A DNA stretch of 64,000 bases, from assembly GCA_022560025.1 (NCBI GenBank), contig JAFISE010000024.1, forward strand, positions 62,001 through 126,000, read 5' to 3'. Position 1 is the first letter of the stretch, and every line of letters begins with the position of its first letter. Origin of the DNA: Stagonosporopsis chrysanthemi (Eukaryota; Ascomycota; Dothideomycetes; Pleosporales; Didymellaceae). Below, in pieces: positions 54,700 to 64,000 of this stretch. Made by a program: the position numbers and the translations under genes. The notes beneath the pieces are model-generated. The model had not been told where the DNA came from and did no database searches. It worked only from the letters and a program-made list of their open reading frames with translations.

Positions 54700-57006
54700 T
54701 CATGCTTGCTTCCCGCCAAAGCCGGGGATGCCGCGGAACGACTGGCCCACGGGAAGTCTCGGGCGGCCGAAGTTCTCGTCCAGATCAAGGATGACCTTCA
54801 GAGCGTTGCGGCTTCGCAGGTACGGCAAGGGTGCGGTCGCCTCCTCGAGGCCAACCGAGGGCTCAAGACTAGCCTCTGCTTCAGAGCCAGGCATAGGCAG
54901 AGCTATGGTGCTGTTAGCACTAGACGAAAAAAGGACTCCACCACCGCGTAAACAACATACCTCGCTGCAGGACTTCGTAACCCGCCAAAGTGAAACCGAA
55001 CTGGGGTGATGATCGCATAATACGTGCCGGTCCACCCTTGAAGAAGGCCCTGAACCCTTCGTGTTTATAGATCTCTCTAGCGCAGTGACGGAGACCGTTG
55101 TATGTGGCCTCTCCTTTTCGTGCTTCGACCTGCAGACGTGTTTTGATGACGTCGCACGGTGTGGTGAGGTAAGCGGCAGGCATACCGGCGATGGCACCAG
55201 CTGTCAACATCTGTAGAACACCAAGCCTCTTCTGGGAGCTCTCGCCGAAAAAGTCCTTCTTCAGATGGCTGTATGCGGGGAAGTAGATGGCGGAGAAGGG
55301 AACTTTGCCATGTCAGCAATATCGCGCACCGAAAGACAGTCACCTACCATCACGGAGAAGACAAGCAGTGGCTCCCTTGTACAGGCCAACGAGACCTAGA
55401 TTCCTGACAATCCACATAGCCGATCGCCTGGGGACACCTTCAACGTTCTTCGCGAGCTCGCCTTGAATCTGCAGGCGGATCTTGACGATTTCAAGGGGGT
55501 TTGTAAAGACCTATCCAACTCATCAGCACCATATTCTCAAGGCTTCGATGTATTTTGATCATACCACTTGGCATCCGCCAGCCATACCACCGGCCAGAAT
55601 CTCCGCAGGCAGCTTGATGTTACCAGTGTCTTTGTCGGTCAGCTTGCCCCGCATCAGGTCGTTCACGGTCAGCTTGATGGCTTTCTCCGGAGCTACACCG
55701 ACAAGCTGAGGCAATACACCCGAGTACAGGCCCTTGAAACCTTCGTTCTTGATGACCTTTTGGGCGCAGTCGAGAGAGTTCTTGTACAGGACATTTCCTA
55801 CACCCGTGCTCCTCTGGTTTTGCATTCTTGTTTTCACCAGATCAATGGGGTAAACCATAAAGGCACCAAAGGCGCCAGCCAGTGAACCAAGCGCGAAGTG
55901 GTGGACGGATTCAAGGATATCGTGCCATATCGACTTTGTGGTAGCGAAGACCTTTTGGCCGGCATCTGCAATAGCGGTTGCTCCGAGGTCAGAAATAGTA
56001 TGCCACGAGGGGTCGAGTACTCGGGCGAAGTCCTTCAGACTAAGCCTTCCTGATGGGTCATCCAACCCGGCGAAGTGGAAGAGGATGTCTGCTTCCATTG
56101 GGGTGTAGAGGTTGAACCGGCTTATCCGTGCCGCCTCGTTTAGGAAATCTGTTCTGGTTATCTTGCCGTCGCTGCTCTTCTGGGTCGCGTTGCGAACGAT
56201 CAGCTCAACCATGTCCATCTGCTGGATCATGTTCTGAAAAGCCCGCACGTTTGCGTACGAGATCTTGCTGCCGACCGAGATATTGCAGAGGGTTGTTAGA
56301 TTTTCGAGCAGGTAATCTGAGAGCTTGTGGCTAGCAGTCTCCCGGATGATTCGCTGGAAATCTGAAGGCTCGATATATCCATCTTTGTTAGCATCGAAGT
56401 GCAAGAAAGCTTGTCGGACACGCTCGCCCTGCAGTCCTCGCAGCATCTGCGCAAATTGGGGGTAGGTCATGGCATGCCTGTTCTTCTTAGAGCCAATGTA
56501 CAATGTCGCCCACTCAGCCTCCCAGTTGAAGGGCAGGCTGTCCTCTGTCTTGTGTGCCTTCCATGTCTCGTAGAACTCGTCAAAGTTGATGTAGCCGGTG
56601 CCCTTCTTGTCGAAGAAGCGGAAGATGACTTCGTATTCGGCGTCTGGTTTCGCGAGCAAGTTCTGGAAGACACCCCAATCATGGATGCTGACCTTGCCGG
56701 TCCTCTCGCGGTCGGCGACCTGGAACAGGATGCCGTACTGGTAGCGTTTGATCTTGTGCTGATGGCAGACGCGCCGTTAGCTCGCCCAGTTTTCGACCGT
56801 GACATATTGCAGACGCAATTGCTTACGTAGTCCTCGCTCTCGGGCGCAACAGCGTCGATGAACGACTCTTCGTTAAGAAAGTATTCGCCTGTTGCCTCGT
56901 CCTTCTGCGCGTGCTTCATGAAGGCAGCGCGCGTGAGCTGGGACAGCTGTGGCTCATCGCTAGTGCCGAGCAACACCTCGCGCACTTCCTCCTTGAGGGC
57001 GGCCAT
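54700..57006 (-). CDS. agc1: Mitochondrial aspartate/glutamate carrier (Agc1, aralar-like)
   Basis: Five exons (57006-56827, 56758-55565, 55510-55348, 55302-54961, 54902-54700) encode 693 residues. The N-terminal half is a calcium-sensor-like domain with EF-hand loops at about 110-121 (DKKGTGYINFDE) and 182-193 (DANKDGYIEPSD). The C-terminal half has three mitochondrial carrier repeats with signatures YPIDLVKTRMQ, NPLEIVKIRLQ and TPCDVIKTRLQ. This layout is that of the aralar/citrin carriers, which exchange matrix aspartate for cytosolic glutamate plus a proton across the inner membrane and serve the malate-aspartate shuttle. In contrast to yeast Agc1, whose N-terminus lacks obvious EF-hands, at least two good loops are present. 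Introns are 45-68 nt and one uses an AAG acceptor. A tail after the last helix, DLDENFGRPRLPVG followed by IPGFGG, ends the protein. Confidence 0.94.
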
Positions 57007-58618
57007 GGTGAGAGAAGAGAAAGCTTCACCGTATAAAGAGCGAGCAATTGGCTTCGATGGCAGTTGGTAGCTAAGGTGTAGGAATGTTAGGAGTGTGTGA
57101 AGGGCGAAGGGATTGAGTCGGCCAATGCGCCGTGGAGCTTACAGCGAGCTTCGGAGAGCTGCGGTAATTTTATTGCACGAGACGTGGGGAAACGCGGGCG
57201 CAGCACGGTCAATTTGAGCTCGGCTGTCACTTTTCACGGTAAAGGCCAAATCACAGTCACGTTGCCAGTTATTTGCTTTTGCACTGCAGCTGCCAACGAA
57301 TGAGTTGCACAAGGTCTTTTGTTATCAAGGGCGACACGCAGCGACCTCTCCGAGGCACTGTCCACCATCGCATGACCGGATGTAACCCCGGTCATAGTAG
57401 CTGACGACAGAGCATGAGCCACTTTGAACGTGTCAAGGCACGAAACCCGGGGTGTAGGCTCAAACAGCTACAGCTGTCAATGTCTATGAGGCTCTGTGCG
57501 TACCAGACCAAAGAAAGTTTTCGTTGTAGTTTAGCGTTGCCGCTCACCCAAGCAACGGGAACACTCCTGCCGGTAACTCTTGATTGGCAGCTGCAACCAT
57601 AGCAAGTGTTTCATGGTGATAACCACTTCAAGTCTCAGCCTTCATCTCGACGACATTACGGCAGAACGGATCATGATGTGAGCATCATGACACACCGACT
57701 GTGGGTCTGGCAATTTGTGCAGCTTTACTGTACGTTGGCTCGCCTCGAGCTTGCGGGCGCGATCGGAGCCGGGGATAATTACCCAAAATAGATGCAGAGC
57801 TTAGAGGGGTGGTTCTGTGGCTCTTTTCGTTTTGAGCATGGCGCATCTCCGACATGGTCTTGGATGCACTTCGACTTCCTGTGGAGGTGGCGGAAGATCC
57901 GGCAAGCTTGTGGGAGGCGGAGATGCAGGGATCTCAGCAGATGGTGTATGAGCTATAAGGAAGGGCAGTACCTAGTGATCTGTAACGTATTGTTTGAGCT
58001 CAAGTAGCATACCAGTTGAACAAACTTACGCAGCGGCCTTCTTGGCTTCGAGCGTGGCTATGTGCTTCCGAAGCTATTCAAGCTTGCCTTCTGGCATTCC
58101 AAAGGCAGATCTTGCGCTCGACTTGTCGGCATAGTGCACTGCACCGAATCGGCACTGAATCTCAGGAGCGTGATTGCATGGCACGCTGCCGCTCTGATGA
58201 CCCTTGCGTGTACCGGCGTTCTCCACTAGGGTTTCAATGCATATGTGGTCTTTGTAGACATCAATCGCTTTGTCAAGGTTGCTAAGGTTATGAAAGTGAG
58301 AGGCGTTGTGATGACAGTTCATGTTTGACCACTTGAGGGGTTGCAAGCCAGGTGGGGTTGTCGATGAGGAAGGAGCGTGGCCGAAAGCAGAATATCAAGG
58401 CTGGCCTATCAGTTCTACATGCTACCTTCACTACATCTTCTGTGCGCGCTATAATGAGCAGTAAACACTAGATGTCTGCGCAAAGAGTTTCAGTGTGCTT
58501 GTTGTGGGAGTTGTAGCCATCTCAGGAATCTATTATTCCCCCAAACAATTGCTCAAAGAAAACGAGCTTCTTCGTAATGCGGTATGATACAACGCTACAT
58601 AATCAAGTGCAAGGGTGT
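57007..58618. other. Intergenic region with a possible gene fragment
   Basis: This 1.6-kb stretch holds the agc1 promoter at its left and the pdx1 3' UTR at its right. On the minus strand, 58346-58032 reads as an open frame with one TAG at about 58074-58076, followed by LRKHIATLEAKKAA and a good GTAAGT donor. That may be a decayed or unrecognised small gene. No family was identified. Confidence 0.45.
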
Positions 58619-60097
58619 TTAGACGACCAGCCTACCAGGCTCGGCCTCCAAGACAGCCTTGACGCGCTCCAAGAAGACGCGCCCTCTCTTCTCGTCACCC
58701 TTGGGCACGCTAACGCTGAATACATTGAGAGGCCCGATAGCCTTGCCCGCAGCAACTGGCTTGGCCCCGCGAGCTGCCGGCTTCTTGCCTGTAAGGATAT
58801 CGAGAACATCCGGCTTCTTCAAACCTGTTGGTCGCACGCCAACGGTTGTGGGAGGCAGCGAAGTCACTTGAGGCACAAAGTTGCCTCGCGAAAGACCCTG
58901 TCTGGGAACCTTGTCCAGTCCGAGGACGGCATTGAATAGCTCATCTGCGGTAGGCTTGGCAGTCTTTGACTTGGGCAAGTTCTCGTTTGCAAGCTCTGCG
59001 GCGCGGGCAACGAAGGTGGTCAAAGGCAAGAAGACGCCAATGGAGTCCTTGACGCGCTTCTGGCACTCTGTAACAGCTGTGAGGGAGATGGGAAGGGCGA
59101 TCTCAACCGGGAGATCCTCGACGGCCTTAGGTGTTTCAGCTATCGCAGCAGGCTTCTTTGCGGGCGCATCCTTCTTAGTCATGACCTTGATGTTCGACAG
59201 ATCGAGGTGAGAACGCTTCTTGAAGCCGTCCGCTAGCTCTGAAGGGTATGATTCCGAAATCTTGCCAATGTACGCCAGAACATCACCTTTCAGCAGCCTT
59301 CCTCCGGGTCCACTTGCTGGGATCTTATCCGCGTCTGCCTTGGACAAGCCGTTGGTCTTCAACAGGTGCTCGACAGAGGGGTAGAGTGGGTATGTCTGCT
59401 TGGTGGCCTTGCCGCTGGAAGAGCTTCCAGGCTTCTGTGGAGGCGGTGTTGAGGTTCGCTCTTCCTTTGGAACTGACTGGGACGTCTCTTTCGGCTGCTC
59501 TTTTGGAGCCTCTGCTTGCTTAGAGTTCTCCTTCGGGATCTCGAGTGTGCTGAGGTCGTCACCTGGCTCTGCGGTCACGGCGATCCTGCTGCCGACCTGC
59601 ACTGCCTTGGATCCATCGCCCTGGACGATCTTTGCAAGGATGCCGTCGTCCTGCGCCTCAACGTCCATCTGAGCCTTGTCGGTTTCGATTTCTAGGAGTA
59701 CATCGCCGGCGGAGAAAGAGTCACCTGCATCGGTCAGTGTCTGGCTCGCTCGTAGTGCGCTTTTTCCCGAGGCATCTTGATCGGGTTTCCGTTGTTGCAG
59801 TCAGGCCTGCTCTGTGCCCTCGGGTCCGTCTCGTTGAGGGTGCTGGCTTGGGCCGGTCGTACCTTCCTTGATCTTCCATGTCGCGATATTGCCCTCGGTC
59901 ATCGTCGGAGAAAGTGCAGGCATGTTGAAGCTCTGGGCAGCCAGCGATGGCTGTCCAGCATGCAGTGCTACACCAGAGCTATCAGCGTCGTCTCATGTCC
60001 GATCGGCGGAATGCGTACCTCTCCTCGCGCCGTGGCTGCGCAGCTGCTGCGACGCAGCCCGTGCCGACACCCTACATGCCGCAGCGAGAGAAGCCAT
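58619..60097 (-). CDS. pdx1: Pyruvate dehydrogenase complex protein X (E3-binding protein)
   Basis: Exons 60097-60019, 59967-59863 and 59724-58619 encode 429 residues. MASLAAACRVSARAASQQLR is a mitochondrial presequence. A lipoyl domain follows (NMPALSPTMTEGNIATWKIK; ETDKA with the lipoyl-accepting Lys at about 78), then an Ala/Pro/Lys linker and a peripheral-subunit-binding domain at about 174-214 (YPSVEHLLKTNGLSKADADK, GPGGRLLKGDV). The C-terminal region resembles a reduced E2 core but lacks the HxxxDG catalytic motif of dihydrolipoamide acetyltransferase. That identifies PDX1, the non-catalytic subunit that tethers dihydrolipoamide dehydrogenase (E3) to the pyruvate dehydrogenase complex in the matrix. 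The second intron (138 nt) is longer than most here. The gene is divergent from the TMEM223-like gene, with 260 bases between start codons. Confidence 0.92.
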
Positions 60098-60357
60098 GGA
60101 GGACCAATTGGCAAGGGGGGAAAGTTGTCGGCTGAGTTTGGCGGGGTGTGAGGGAGTAAGCAGTCGAGATGTTGAATGTTGGGAGCGCGCAAAGCTTCGG
60201 CGAAGCACAGACTCCTCCGACGTCTTGACATTTCTGGGATCGGACTATCTGGGAGTAAGCCTCCACCAATTGTCCACCGCAACACTTGGTCCTGCATGTG
60301 AGCTGCTTCAGATCCTACGAGCTGTGCCTGCTCACTCATACTGACTGGGTGTGCAGA
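60098..60357. promoter_or_regulatory. Compact bidirectional promoter, pdx1 and the TMEM223-like gene
   Basis: Only 260 bases lie between the two divergent ATGs, so the two genes for mitochondrial proteins must share this region for transcription start and any regulatory sites. No TATA box or known operator was recognised. Confidence 0.55.
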
Positions 60358-61288
60358 ATGGCCGCTTCCTCCCAGGGCTTTGCCGCCTTTAAGCAGCACT
60401 CATCATTCCGCCTGCCCTCGTCCCTCCGCACTGCTCTGTTCGGACCTCGAGAGCAGTTTTTCCAACCAAATGCTCCTCACAAGTCGCGTAACTTTTCATC
60501 GTCGATACTGCGCCGATACCAGTACCCAAAGTCGTCACTGAGCAAACCTTCCGCGTTCGTAAGCAGCGACCCGGTATTGCGCCAAGTCGTGCAGACACGG
60601 CAGCCCGTCGTGCTATATGAAGCCCCGAAGAGCAAGTGGTACTACTGGAAAGTCTACGGACTTGCGGCGCTGTGGATTGGCACAGGAGCATATTCCATCA
60701 AGTTTCAGGAAGACGTGAAGGACATACCGGATCTTGCTTTCTTCGTACGGCCAACGTATGTCGTGGTGGGACTGGGTTTCATTGCCATCGGCTGCTACAT
60801 ATGTAGTGCGCCTACAAACCGTATGCGCTCACTGGAAGTTGTGCCTAGCATGATGGGTGGCCCGATGCAGTTGCGCATGGCAGTCAAGCCGGCGCCGTGG
60901 GTAAAGGAGCGCATCATCTACTCGAACCTCGGAAGTGTGACAATAAGCGAAAAGTGCCAGCCCATGGTGCTGGAACTGCAAGAGGCAGAACGAGCGAAGC
61001 GACAAAGCGTATGGCAGGACTTGGGCGATATGAACATTGTCTCAAAAGCATGGGAAGGTTCGGCGCGCTGGGTACATCAAAAGTGGACCAATTTTTTCCT
61101 TAAGTTCAAATTCGCTGTTCTGCGATTCGGTATTGCGAAGGTAGAAGTACAGGGTGAGAAGTGGAAGATTGACTGCTCAGGATGGCTCCTAGAAAACGGC
61201 AAAGGTATGTCTCCAATCATCACATTATGCGACCGAGAACTAGGACTGACTTGACTAAGCTGTCGACCGCATCATTGCCGAAGAGTAG
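60358..61288 (+). CDS. TMEM223-like mitochondrial membrane protein
   Basis: Exons 60358-61204 and 61260-61288 (55-nt intron, GTATGT...AAG) encode 291 residues. The N-terminus is Ser/Arg-rich and acid-poor (SSQGFAAFKQHSSFRLPSSL, then NFSSSILRRYQYP), like a mitochondrial presequence. VVLYEAPKSKWYYWKVYG leads into a first membrane helix at about 98-115, and a second at about 132-150 (YVVVGLGFIAIGCYICS). A soluble C-terminal part follows (VPSMMGGPMQLRMAVKPAPW, VTISEKCQPMVLELQEAERA). Two helices after a LYE-P-x-S motif resemble the TMEM223 family of inner-membrane proteins, reported in animals to act in cytochrome oxidase subunit 1 biogenesis. The family assignment is moderate and the function is inferred by analogy only. 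Confidence 0.75.
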
Positions 61289-62735
61289 ACTTGCAGTTGC
61301 CATGCGTCCATGCGACTTGTGTTCTGATCTATTCTACTGTCGCAGCAGGCTGCAATGCCGGGCACTGTAAGAATTGTATGATAAGAATCACTGTAGAATA
61401 CTGTGCGAAGTAGGATACCCAGAGAGAGACATCTGTCAGCTTAACACTATCGCGACTGATGGGACAGGGGTCCTCGATCCTTTCTGTGCATTGCAGAACG
61501 CCTTTCTGGCTTTCCATGCTTGCCATCCAATGAAAGTGAAAACTGAAGTAATGAAACTACGTAGGTCTAACCAATCTAGCCACTTTGCTTGTACGATGGG
61601 AATCATTTTCGCCACGTCTTTTCTCAAAGATCTTTCTGGTGGGGCGAGGGCCGAATTTCAGGGACGCAGCCAGCTCAACACCAGCACAATGCTTAGTCAG
61701 ATACAGCGGAATTCCAACACAACATGCAAAATCGTAGATTGCGATCTGTCAGAACTACTGAAACCTGAACGTTGGACCTATTCCCAAGGTGCTTGTTCGC
61801 CGTCGCACATTGGCCATTGCGACCCCTGCTGCTGGTGATGGCTTCGAACGCCACTGCACAACATCAAACCCATCGAGCAAGATGTTAAAAGAAAACTGGA
61901 AATGACGCAGTTGTTATCAGTATGATCGCCCCCAAGCTCAGCCATTGTGTGCTGTTCATTCTGCTGGGGACTCCACGTGGCGCACGTGCATCATTCGACC
62001 TGGGCCTTCCCCACAAACAACCGTGACATTGAACTTGTCAAACGCAGTTAAGCTTTTAAGCCGCATCTGTTCCTGCGTCTGATCGCCGGCAGCGAGGAGA
62101 AGTACAACAAGAAAAAGAGCTCCATGAAGTACTTTCGGAGTGCCAGGAGACTCCCGAAAAAAAGCGGAAAGTTGTCGCTACCTATGTCTGCAGCTCTCTG
62201 TAATTTCAGAATGGTGCTTATAGCACGATTTGGTTGAGTTATTGAGTATGTCGTTGTCGCTGTGCATTGAAGTTGCGATAGCTTTCCCTGGCTTGAATGT
62301 GTCAGGCTGCATTTCATTCGCCGAGCATTTGGCGCTTGGGCGAGATTCGCTCAGACAAGAACAACAACAAGACTCTTCCCCTCACCAAAGTCATCTGGCC
62401 ATTCTATACTTTCTCTGTCGCTCGTTGCATTCATCTGGCGCCCAGTGCATCTCGCAGTTGCCTTTCGCCTCCTGATAGCCAACGTCCAGTTGTGCATCAT
62501 CGCCCCGGCCCTCAATCGCTGAGCTGCATCGACACGACATCACCGCAAGCGCAGACGAACATTACGCGCGCTTCTTGAACTTGCCATCACGCATGCAGGG
62601 GTACCTGTGTGCGCCTCTCATGTCGATTTGAAGTTGGAAGTATCGTCGCAGCGGTGAAAGCGCATTCACCGCGACCGCACCACGCGCTCCTTCACCCAAA
62701 CGGCTGCCTAAGAACGCCTCGCCGCACCAACACCC
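61289..62735. other. Intergenic region (1.4 kb)
   Basis: It contains the 3' UTR of the TMEM223-like gene and the promoter of the gene at 62736. The longest ORF (61374-61838) has no domain signature. No RNA gene or repeat was recognised. Confidence 0.5.
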
Positions 62736-64000
62736 ATGTCTAACCGTACAAAGCGCAAGTTCAATATTGATCCTACCGCCTCCGACCCGGAGGACGACGA
62801 CTACGACGACGCCGAGCGCGCGCCGCCACAACGTCGCCGTACCCACCACACACCAGGCACGAAGAAGCAGGGCAGCAAGCGCCAGCGTCGCATATACAAC
62901 GGCTCTGACATTGACGACGACGACGAAGATCTCATCGAAGACGACTCCTTCACTGAGCGCTCTGAGTCAGAAGAGCCCGAGGTCAACCCTGCAACAGGCC
63001 GCAGCGTGCGCCGCGCGACAAAAAAGCAAGTCACATACGAAGAGAGCGACGAAGACGAGATAGAAGACACGCCTTCAGACAGCAACGACGAAACGCCCCG
63101 AACTACTGGGCGACGAAAGGCTAAGCCGTCGATCGAAGACGTCGAAAAGCCATCGCTCATCGTCAAGCTCAAGATGCCTGAGAATGCTTTTGGCCGCGCG
63201 CTGCGCACGCGTACGGGCAGCAAGTCTACCGCTCCTGCTCGCGGGAGAACACCAGAAGTTGGAATTATGCGGCGTAGTAGCCGTCTCTCGCACGATGTGG
63301 AGGCCCCGATGGTGGCTCTCTCAGACTCAGGCAGACATGTCAACGTTGTTCGAGAAGGCACGCGAACGCCCGAGCCATCTGTTGCCCGATTTACTAGAGG
63401 CGGCAAGGGCCCTAAAGTGCAGGCACCCAGCACTATCGAAGAGGCCTCACAGGAAATCTCTATGATTCAGAACGACGGCGAAGAAGACAGCCCAGGCCCA
63501 CTTGACAAGCTTCTGGCAGGCGCCGAGACGCAAGTAGAATCTAGCGCACGAGACTCGCCGGACCAGGAGGCTCAAGGAGCCAAAGAGGAAGATGACGGCG
63601 AAGAGGGTATGGAGGGCGTCATCCAAGAATCGCAGCATGATCGCGCTGCTGAGGATTCTGACGACGAAGAGGGCCCTGTCACACGCGGCGGCCGCAACCT
63701 GCGGACTCGAGCAACATCACAAAAGCGCAAGCGCGGTGCCGACGAATCTAGCGACTTCGATCCCGTTGATGTTGACGCTGAAGGGGAGGAGGAGGAGATG
63801 TCGGACTCAGATCACGACAAGGGCAAAGGCACAACATCTGACAGCGGCTCAGGTTCCGCGCGCAAGACCCGAGGCCGAACTCGACAGTCACAGAGGAGCA
63901 GACGCAATTCGTCCGATGAGGACTCCGCGCTAGACCCTGACGAGCTACAAGACGAGCTGCAAGAATTAAGCTCGAACAAGCGGCGCCGTCTGAGCAGGCG
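62736..64000 (+). CDS. N-terminal part of a nuclear acidic protein, probably Yta7/ATAD2-like (cut by window end)
   Basis: From ATG 62736 the frame is open to the last base, giving 421 codons without a stop; the gene runs off the window. The sequence is strongly charged and low-complexity: MSNRTKRKFNIDPTASDPED, basic patches (KKQGSKRQRR), acidic runs, repeated SDxDE blocks, RRSSRLS, and VTRGGRNLRTRATSQKRKRG. The style, and motifs such as NPATGRSVRRATKKQ and SLIVKLKMP, resemble the N-termini of fungal Yta7/ATAD2 bromodomain AAA-ATPases, which act on histone H3-H4 in chromatin. The AAA and bromodomain parts would lie beyond the window, so this name is a hypothesis. Another large chromatin-associated protein is the alternative. 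That it is a real, nuclear-type coding region is well supported. Confidence 0.7.
   Translation, partial: MSNRTKRKFNIDPTASDPEDDDYDDAERAPPQRRRTHHTPGTKKQGSKRQRRIYNGSDIDDDDEDLIEDDSFTERSESEEPEVNPATGRSVRRATKKQVTYEESDEDEIEDTPSDSNDETPRTTGRRKAKPSIEDVEKPSLIVKLKMPENAFGRALRTRTGSKSTAPARGRTPEVGIMRRSSRLSHDVEAPMVALSDSGRHVNVVREGTRTPEPSVARFTRGGKGPKVQAPSTIEEASQEISMIQNDGEEDSPGPLDKLLAGAETQVESSARDSPDQEAQGAKEEDDGEEGMEGVIQESQHDRAAEDSDDEEGPVTRGGRNLRTRATSQKRKRGADESSDFDPVDVDAEGEEEEMSDSDHDKGKGTTSDSGSGSARKTRGRTRQSQRSRRNSSDEDSALDPDELQDELQELSSNKRRRLSR

Overview
The window reads as a chromosomal segment of a filamentous ascomycete. Genes are interrupted by short introns, mostly 45-70 nt, with GTRNGN-type donors and CAG, TAG or sometimes AAG acceptors. 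It carries fungal-specific families: Zn2Cys6, C2H2 and bZIP regulators, a Fot1/pogo-type transposon, a GT34 mannosyltransferase and the fungal PDX1 form of the pyruvate dehydrogenase E3-binding protein. The gene repertoire suggests Pezizomycotina, perhaps Dothideomycetes; this class-level placement is inference. No prokaryotic, viral or CRISPR features were seen.

Layout. 0-9.2 kb: the 3' end of an unknown gene, an SMP-30/gluconolactonase-like enzyme, a GT34 Golgi glycosyltransferase on the minus strand, a gene-poor stretch, and a six-exon MFS monocarboxylate-type transporter. 9.2-15.1 kb: gene-poor. 15.1-21.0 kb: two transcription factors, one C2H2 and one that combines a FAR1/WRKY-GCM1-like zinc module with a mid-protein Zn2Cys6 cluster. 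21.3-25.0 kb: a decayed F-box-like gene and COP9 signalosome subunit 1. 25.3-30.5 kb: a transposon island, with a degraded Fot1/pogo element containing two short LTR-like repeats and, 2.5 kb further on, a nearly intact Tc1-type DD34E element whose transposase has one premature TAG. 30.5-42.8 kb: mostly gene-poor around one bZIP gene. 42.8-64 kb: gene-dense, with a DUF1746/Dsc4-like membrane protein, RCF1, MIC60, a small Ser/Pro-rich protein, a cytosolic-looking glycosyltransferase, a second C2H2 factor, the aspartate/glutamate carrier AGC1, PDX1, a TMEM223-like protein, and the truncated 5' end of a probable Yta7/ATAD2-like chromatin factor.

Genes working together. RCF1 (respiratory supercomplexes), MIC60 (cristae junctions), AGC1 (malate-aspartate shuttle), PDX1 (pyruvate dehydrogenase) and the TMEM223-like protein are all predicted mitochondrial and lie within about 17 kb. 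They are on both strands and share divergent promoters in two places, so this is proximity and not an operon.

Most notable observation: the C2H2 gene at 15128 ends in TGA followed directly by CAATCA, which fits the known leaky-stop consensus CAR-YYA. The same frame then stays open for 142 codons of protein-like, basic, Trp-rich sequence. Programmed stop-codon readthrough, producing a C-terminally extended transcription factor, is the leading hypothesis. A 99-nt in-frame intron that removes the stop is the main competitor.

All exon structures were worked out by hand from splice consensus, phase and protein continuity. They are predictions without transcript support.
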